Made by a program: the position numbers and the translations under genes. From positions 1 to 35,071 of the forward strand of contig JAAYUI010000031.1 in the NCBI GenBank assembly GCA_012517765.1: 35,071 nucleotides of DNA, read 5' to 3'. Positions within the stretch are counted from its first letter, which is position 1. Every line of letters starts with the position of its first letter. The notes below the pieces were generated by a model that saw only the letters and a list, made by a program, of their open reading frames with translations, was not told the DNA's origin and did no database searches. Below, piece after piece: positions 30,831 to 35,071 of the stretch. The stretch comes from Caldisericales bacterium. GTDB taxonomy: Bacteria; Caldisericota; Caldisericia; JAAYUI01.

Positions 30831-33017
30831 GTGAACGTGCATGTTATGGTCGAGGGGCTTGAGCTGACCTATTCAGTCCCTGAGTCTCTTTCAGGCAGAG
30901 TGTTACCAGGTTGCCTCGTTCTTGTCCCGTTAAGGAACAGGACGGCAAAGGGTGTTGTGGTGGGTATTGGTGATGAAGAGGCCGGGATTGAATTGAAAGA
31001 GATGGTCTCGCTTGTTTACGACACACCTGTTATTGATGAGGAGGGCATAGAGGCGACCATTGTTGCAGATTCACTTGCGTTTTCAAAAGCTGGCACGACG
31101 CTCTCCGATAACCTCTGGATGCCACCATCGCCTAGGATTGAGACAAAGGTTGAAATTTTGGTTGAATGCGAGTTTTCACCATCAGAAAAAACCCTGTTTG
31201 AAAAGATTGTCCAGCTTGGGGATGACGCAACGCTTGGCAGGCTCAATCACACTTTGGGCAAATCAAGGGTCACATACGCCCTCAGGGGACTTGTCAAAAA
31301 GGGGGCCATACGGCTTGTGGAAGTGGTTTCTGCACCATTATTACCAAAACCGAAGCTCCAGTACGAGGCCGACCCGGACGTTGACTCATCAGTCAATGAA
31401 AAAGCGCCTTTCTGCTCTTCCATGTCTTCGCTCTCGAAAGCAAGCGGGGTGTCGCTCTCCAAGATAAAAAAACTGGTGCTTTCCGGAAAGCTCAGGCTTG
31501 TGGAAGGTGCAAAACCAGGCCCTGCCCCAAAACAGGAAAAACCTGGTTTCGATGTTGAATTTTTTGAGGGCCTTGTTTTTGAAAAAAGGGTTGCCCTTTA
31601 CGCTGATTGGGCCAGAAAGCACATGAATTCTGGCCAGAGCATGGCAATAACCGCCCCGGATGCATCGCTTTGCAGGGCGATACACAAGGAAATAAGTAAA
31701 ATTGTTGATGATGGCGTTTATCTTGCAACAGGCGATGGTTCGATGGTCAACGACAGCAGGCTCTGGGATGCACTCAGATCTTCCCTGCCATGCGTGGCAA
31801 TTGGCATGGGGCAGACGCTGTTTCTGCCTTTTGCAAATCTCTCAAGGATTATTGTTGATGAGCCAGCTTCTCCACATTACGAGCAAGACCAGCCTGGCAA
31901 ACTGAGGCTTGGTGCCCTTGCAAGGGTGAGGGCAAAAGTTGGCAAATGCAGTCTAAGTCTGGTTGGTACCCCGTCCACTCTGGAGGCCCTGAAAGAAGGT
32001 ACTGTCCCTGTATCGCTTCCTAACTCTATTGAGGTTGTCAATATGCTTTTCCAGACAGACGCCAAGAACCAGCCGCTGGTCTCGGAGGGCATGGTTTCAG
32101 CGATTAAAAAGGAGCTCGAAGCTGGCAGACCCTCTGTGGTCCTGATCGCCAGAAAAGGCTATTCAAATTTTGTTTATTGTGATGAATGCAACGAGGTCAT
32201 TTCTTGCCCGACATGCAAGGTGCCGCTCACATACAGCATGGCCACGGGAAAGGTCTCATGCAGGTTCTGCGGCTATGAAGCCAAGGCGCCAAGCACCTGT
32301 CCGAGCTGTGGTGGAGTGTCTGTCCTGTTCAAGGCAGGTGGTACCGAGAGACTTCACTTAGAGCTCGAGGAGAGACTGCCACAGTGCAGGATACTGCGGG
32401 CCGATGCAAACACAAAAAATGCTTTTGCAAACATAAGGAGTTTTGGTCTGCCAGGGGATGTTCTTGTCGGCACAACCATGGTTCTGGACAGGGCCGATTT
32501 TTCAAATGTCAGGCTTGCCTGCATAGCAAGCCTTGATGGTGTGATGTCGATGCCAGTTTTTTCGGCGTCCCACAAGGCCTATTCGCTTGTAGCCATCCTT
32601 GCCGGCAAGCTTTCATCCGGCAGGGTCCTGCTCCAGACATACATGCCGCACCACCCGCTCATCAAATCGCTTGTTGCTTCTGATGCCAGCACTTTCCTTA
32701 TGCAGGAACTTGAGGACAGGAAAGAATCATTTTACCCTCCCTTCTCCCAGGTGCTCTGGTGGATTGTCACTTCCAAAGAACAGGGCGAGGCGGAAAAGTG
32801 GGCAAGGTTCTGCCATGAGACCCTTCAGGAAATTGTGAAAGATGCCACCATCCTGCCTCCAAACGCAACCTATTATCACCGCTTGAAGGGGGAGTACAGA
32901 TGGGATATACTTTTAAAGATAAAGGACCTTGAAGGCACAGTTCCATCCCTCTGGGAGGCTATGAAGCTGTGCAGAATGAAAGGAATAAAGCTGGAAGTGG
33001 TGAACCCCAACCAATGA
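30831..33017 (+). CDS. priA: PriA-like primosomal protein N' lacking all helicase ATPase motifs
   Basis: The 728-aa product has the PriA layout: N-terminal 3'-end DNA-binding domain (about 1-100, with VLVPLRNRTAKGVVVG), winged helix, helicase lobes with an inserted zinc module, and C-terminal domain (ESFYPPFSQVLWWIV). All eight zinc cysteines are present (450, 453, 459, 462, 477, 480, 490, 493). The ATPase is degenerate. At the Walker A position it reads FEGLVFEKRVALY instead of GxTGSGKT, motif II is VDEPA instead of DEEH, motif V reads GTTMVLDRADF, and motif VI arginines are gone. Actinobacterial PriA homologues are also considered helicase-inactive. It probably acts in replication restart as a structural loader rather than an unwinding enzyme. 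GTG start at 30831; an in-frame ATG at 30846 is an alternative. Confidence 0.85.
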   Translation: MNVHVMVEGLELTYSVPESLSGRVLPGCLVLVPLRNRTAKGVVVGIGDEEAGIELKEMVSLVYDTPVIDEEGIEATIVADSLAFSKAGTTLSDNLWMPPSPRIETKVEILVECEFSPSEKTLFEKIVQLGDDATLGRLNHTLGKSRVTYALRGLVKKGAIRLVEVVSAPLLPKPKLQYEADPDVDSSVNEKAPFCSSMSSLSKASGVSLSKIKKLVLSGKLRLVEGAKPGPAPKQEKPGFDVEFFEGLVFEKRVALYADWARKHMNSGQSMAITAPDASLCRAIHKEISKIVDDGVYLATGDGSMVNDSRLWDALRSSLPCVAIGMGQTLFLPFANLSRIIVDEPASPHYEQDQPGKLRLGALARVRAKVGKCSLSLVGTPSTLEALKEGTVPVSLPNSIEVVNMLFQTDAKNQPLVSEGMVSAIKKELEAGRPSVVLIARKGYSNFVYCDECNEVISCPTCKVPLTYSMATGKVSCRFCGYEAKAPSTCPSCGGVSVLFKAGGTERLHLELEERLPQCRILRADANTKNAFANIRSFGLPGDVLVGTTMVLDRADFSNVRLACIASLDGVMSMPVFSASHKAYSLVAILAGKLSSGRVLLQTYMPHHPLIKSLVASDASTFLMQELEDRKESFYPPFSQVLWWIVTSKEQGEAEKWARFCHETLQEIVKDATILPPNATYYHRLKGEYRWDILLKIKDLEGTVPSLWEAMKLCRMKGIKLEVVNPNQ

Positions 33018-33532
33018 GAAAAGTTCTTGACTGTGATAGCCCGATACTGAGGAAAAAATCAAAACCGATAACAAAAATTGATGATGATCTCATCGAGCTG
33101 ATCAAAGAAATGTTTGTGATAATGAAAACTACTGTGCCAAAAGGCATTGGTTTTGCCGCACCGCAGATTGGTGAATTGATAAGGCTTGTTGTGGTTGATT
33201 ATGGTGAGGGCGAGATGGTCTTCATCAATCCTGAGATACTCTCGGGGGAAGGCGAATGCGTCTACAAAGAGGGTTGTCTTTCAATCCCCGGCCTTTGGGC
33301 GGATGTAAAGAGGGCCGAGAAGGTCAGATTTGCATGCACAAATCTGAGGGGAAAGCGCGTCGAAGGCGAAGCAACTGGCATTCTTGCAAGAGTACTCCAG
33401 CACGAGATTGACCATCTGGACGGAAAACTCTTCACTGACTACATCGAGCCGGGCCAGGAGATCGAACTGGATGAGGGCGTGACGCTTCCAAAGCGTTTTC
33501 AGGAAAAACTCATGAAAGGTAATAAAAAATGA
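33014..33532 (+). CDS. def: Peptide deformylase
   Basis: The 172-aa product removes the N-formyl group from new proteins. All three signature motifs are intact: GIGFAAPQIG (44-53), EGCLSIPG with metal ligand Cys88, and QHEIDHLDG with ligands His130 and His134 and catalytic Glu131. The length is typical. The ATG overlaps the priA stop as ATGA and its own stop overlaps guaA in the same way. priA-def is a widespread pair, usually followed by fmt; here guaA takes that place. Upstream in-frame starts inside priA are rejected. Confidence 0.95.
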   Translation: MRKVLDCDSPILRKKSKPITKIDDDLIELIKEMFVIMKTTVPKGIGFAAPQIGELIRLVVVDYGEGEMVFINPEILSGEGECVYKEGCLSIPGLWADVKRAEKVRFACTNLRGKRVEGEATGILARVLQHEIDHLDGKLFTDYIEPGQEIELDEGVTLPKRFQEKLMKGNKK

Positions 33533-35034
33533 TAGCAATCGTAGACTTTGGTTCGCAGTACACCCAGCTTATCGCAAGAAGGGTCAGAGAAGCCCATGTC
33601 TATTGCGAGGTGGTGCCATACTGGACAAAGCCTGACGAGCTATCAAAATACAAAGGCATTATTCTGTCCGGTTCACCAAGGTCAGTCCTTGGGGAGAGCT
33701 CCCCAATGCCGGACAGCTCAATATATTACCTTGGCAAGCCGGTACTTGGCCTGTGCTATGGAATGCAGGCAATGGCCCACCAGCTTGGTGGTGCAGTGGA
33801 GAAGGGTAAATCCGGCGAGTATGGAAGGGCCGAGGCGAAGCTTGACCGCAATTCTGTGCTTTTTCAGGGCACAAAAGAAGTCGGCACCGTCTGGATGTCT
33901 CATGGCGACCATGTCATCAAGGCGCCAAAGGATTTTGAGGTGATTGCTTCCTCAGGAAGCTGTGCCGTGGCGGCAATATCAAATGCCTCCAAAAACTTCT
34001 ATGGTCTGCAGTTTCACCCCGAGGTGAAGCACACCGAGGACGGCGCCCTGATAATTGAGAATTTCCTTTTCAAAATATGCGGCGAGGAGCCCTCATGGAA
34101 AATGAGCTCTTTTGCCGAGGAGCAGATAGAGGCGATCAAAAAAACCGTCGGGGATGACCACGTCATAGCGGGCGTCTCTGGTGGCGTCGATTCTGTTGTA
34201 ACGGCTGTCTTGCTCCACAAGGCCATTGGCAAACAGCTCCACGTGATTTTTGTGGACCATGGCCTGCTTCGGGAAGGCGAGAGGGAAGAGGTCATATTCA
34301 CACTCACAAACCTTGGTCTGGACCCGATTCTTGTTGGCTGTGAGGACATTTTCCTGGACGCTCTCAAGGGTGTCACCGAGCCGGAACAAAAAAGAACAAT
34401 CATTGGCAGGCTCTTCATCGAGGAGTTTGAAAAGGCCTGCAAGACAATCCCAGGCGTCAAATGGCTGGCGCAGGGAACGCTCTATCCGGATGTGATCGAG
34501 TCGTCTGGCGGCGTCTCCGGCCTGGCCGACAAAATAAAGAGCCACCATAATGTCGGTGGCCTCCCCGAGAGTATGAACCTGAAGCTCATTGAGCCGATGA
34601 GGATGCTCTTCAAGGACGAGGTGCGCCACCTTGGCAGGGAGCTTGGCGTCCCCAAGCACCTGACCGACAGACAGCCATTCCCGGGCCCGGGCCTCGCAAT
34701 CAGGCTCGTTGGCGAGGTGACAAGACAGCGTCTTGATATTCTGAGAAAAGCCGACGAGATTGTTAGGGAAGAGATCGCAGGCGACGCAGACCAGTATTTT
34801 GCAGTCCTCCTGCCCGTCTCCTCCGTTGGTGTCCAGGGCGACGAGCGGTCATACAATTGCGTTTGCGCCGTCAGGGCCGTCTCCACAACAGATTTTATGA
34901 CGGCCTCATGGACAAAACTGCCCTACGAAGTGCTGGACAGGATTGCAACCCGCATCACAGGAGAGGTGAAACAGATCGGCAGGGTGGTTTTTGACATCAC
35001 AAACAAGCCACCAGCCACGATCGAGTGGGAGTGA
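33529..35034 (+). CDS. guaA: GMP synthase (glutamine-hydrolysing)
   Basis: The complete 501-aa enzyme converts XMP to GMP with ATP and glutamine. The class I glutamine amidotransferase domain (1-190) has nucleophile Cys76 in GLCYGMQ and the His163/Glu165 pair in QFHPEVKHTEDG. The ATP pyrophosphatase domain has the P-loop SGGVDS (217-222). The C-terminal dimerisation domain ends with FDITNKPPATIEWE, the family's usual terminus. It is the last gene of the priA-def-guaA unit, joined to def by an ATGA overlap, and is followed by a terminator-like hairpin. No purine riboswitch is present, as expected for an internal gene. Confidence 0.97.
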   Translation: MIAIVDFGSQYTQLIARRVREAHVYCEVVPYWTKPDELSKYKGIILSGSPRSVLGESSPMPDSSIYYLGKPVLGLCYGMQAMAHQLGGAVEKGKSGEYGRAEAKLDRNSVLFQGTKEVGTVWMSHGDHVIKAPKDFEVIASSGSCAVAAISNASKNFYGLQFHPEVKHTEDGALIIENFLFKICGEEPSWKMSSFAEEQIEAIKKTVGDDHVIAGVSGGVDSVVTAVLLHKAIGKQLHVIFVDHGLLREGEREEVIFTLTNLGLDPILVGCEDIFLDALKGVTEPEQKRTIIGRLFIEEFEKACKTIPGVKWLAQGTLYPDVIESSGGVSGLADKIKSHHNVGGLPESMNLKLIEPMRMLFKDEVRHLGRELGVPKHLTDRQPFPGPGLAIRLVGEVTRQRLDILRKADEIVREEIAGDADQYFAVLLPVSSVGVQGDERSYNCVCAVRAVSTTDFMTASWTKLPYEVLDRIATRITGEVKQIGRVVFDITNKPPATIEWE

Positions 35035-35042
35035 GAAGTATC

Positions 35043-35068
35043 AGTGTCATTTTTGGACACTAATTTTT
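35043..35068 (+). terminator. Probable rho-independent terminator after guaA
   Basis: AGTGTC (35043-35048) pairs with GACACT (35056-35061) around a 7-base loop and is followed by AATTTTT. It starts 8 bp after the guaA stop. The stem is short, so strength is uncertain. Confidence 0.6.
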
Positions 35069-35071
35069 GGA

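Noticed and set aside
34093-34659. Minus-strand frame (188 aa) opposite guaA
   Set aside because: guaA is complete with every motif; the opposite frame has no start signal.
1-35071. CRISPR arrays, tRNA or rRNA genes
   Set aside because: No regularly spaced repeats of CRISPR type and no tRNA- or rRNA-like sequence were recognised by eye on either strand.

Overview
The window is bacterial. It carries five lipoprotein or lipoprotein-like signal peptides ending in a lipobox Cys, several Sec-type signal peptides, and bacterial housekeeping genes (priA, def, guaA, ispH, cinA). Most of it is roughly half G+C with heavy use of AGG for arginine. The AT-rich stretch near 1.7-3.8 kb looks acquired. The mix of copper-amine-oxidase-like 'stalk' proteins, an AmmeMemoRadiSam B (MEMO1) protein and a NIF3-like protein is typical of Firmicutes and of deep-branching or candidate bacterial phyla. 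I cannot assign a phylum from the sequence alone.

Layout. 1-0.5 kb: the 5' end of an IS1595-type transposase (minus strand) and a small unknown gene. 0.5-3.8 kb: a secreted stalk-domain protein divergent from an ArsR-type regulator, then a frameshifted MerR-type regulator and an AT-rich beta/gamma-crystallin-like gene. 3.8-20.2 kb: mainly cell-envelope proteins. These are a secreted beta-propeller-like protein, a 1026-aa multidomain FN3/stalk protein, three related lipoproteins, a PKD lipoprotein split by a 62-bp insertion, a two-repeat NTF2-like lipoprotein, two secreted proteins with DUF5666/OB-like modules, and a polysaccharide deacetylase with a peptidoglycan-binding tail. cinA and a NIF3-family gene lie among them. 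20.2-28.4 kb: amrB, then a HAD phosphatase followed by a 2242-aa cysteine-rich repeat protein. 28.4-30.8 kb: an isoprenoid operon (unknown gene, polyprenyl synthase, ispH). 30.8-35 kb: priA-def-guaA, chained by ATGA overlaps.

How it is expressed. First genes of many transcription units have a sigma70-like promoter whose -10 box ends only 5-8 nt before the start codon (for example at 85, 8330, 12859, 15059, 18651, 20996, 21060, 30767 and 30831). This implies leaderless mRNAs. Other genes use strong Shine-Dalgarno sites (2433, 5087, 8264, 15152, 21685) or ATGA/TAATG translational coupling. Two divergent pairs appear to share one -35 region.

Most notable: the 2242-aa Cys-rich repeat protein, a PriA that has lost all its ATPase motifs while keeping its eight zinc cysteines, the pervasive leaderless promoters, an array of four hairpins with C-rich loops in a 3' UTR at 16.26-16.37 kb, and two reading-frame breaks at repeats (a poly-C tract in the MerR gene and 29-bp direct repeats in the PKD lipoprotein) that could be switches, decay or sequencing/assembly errors.
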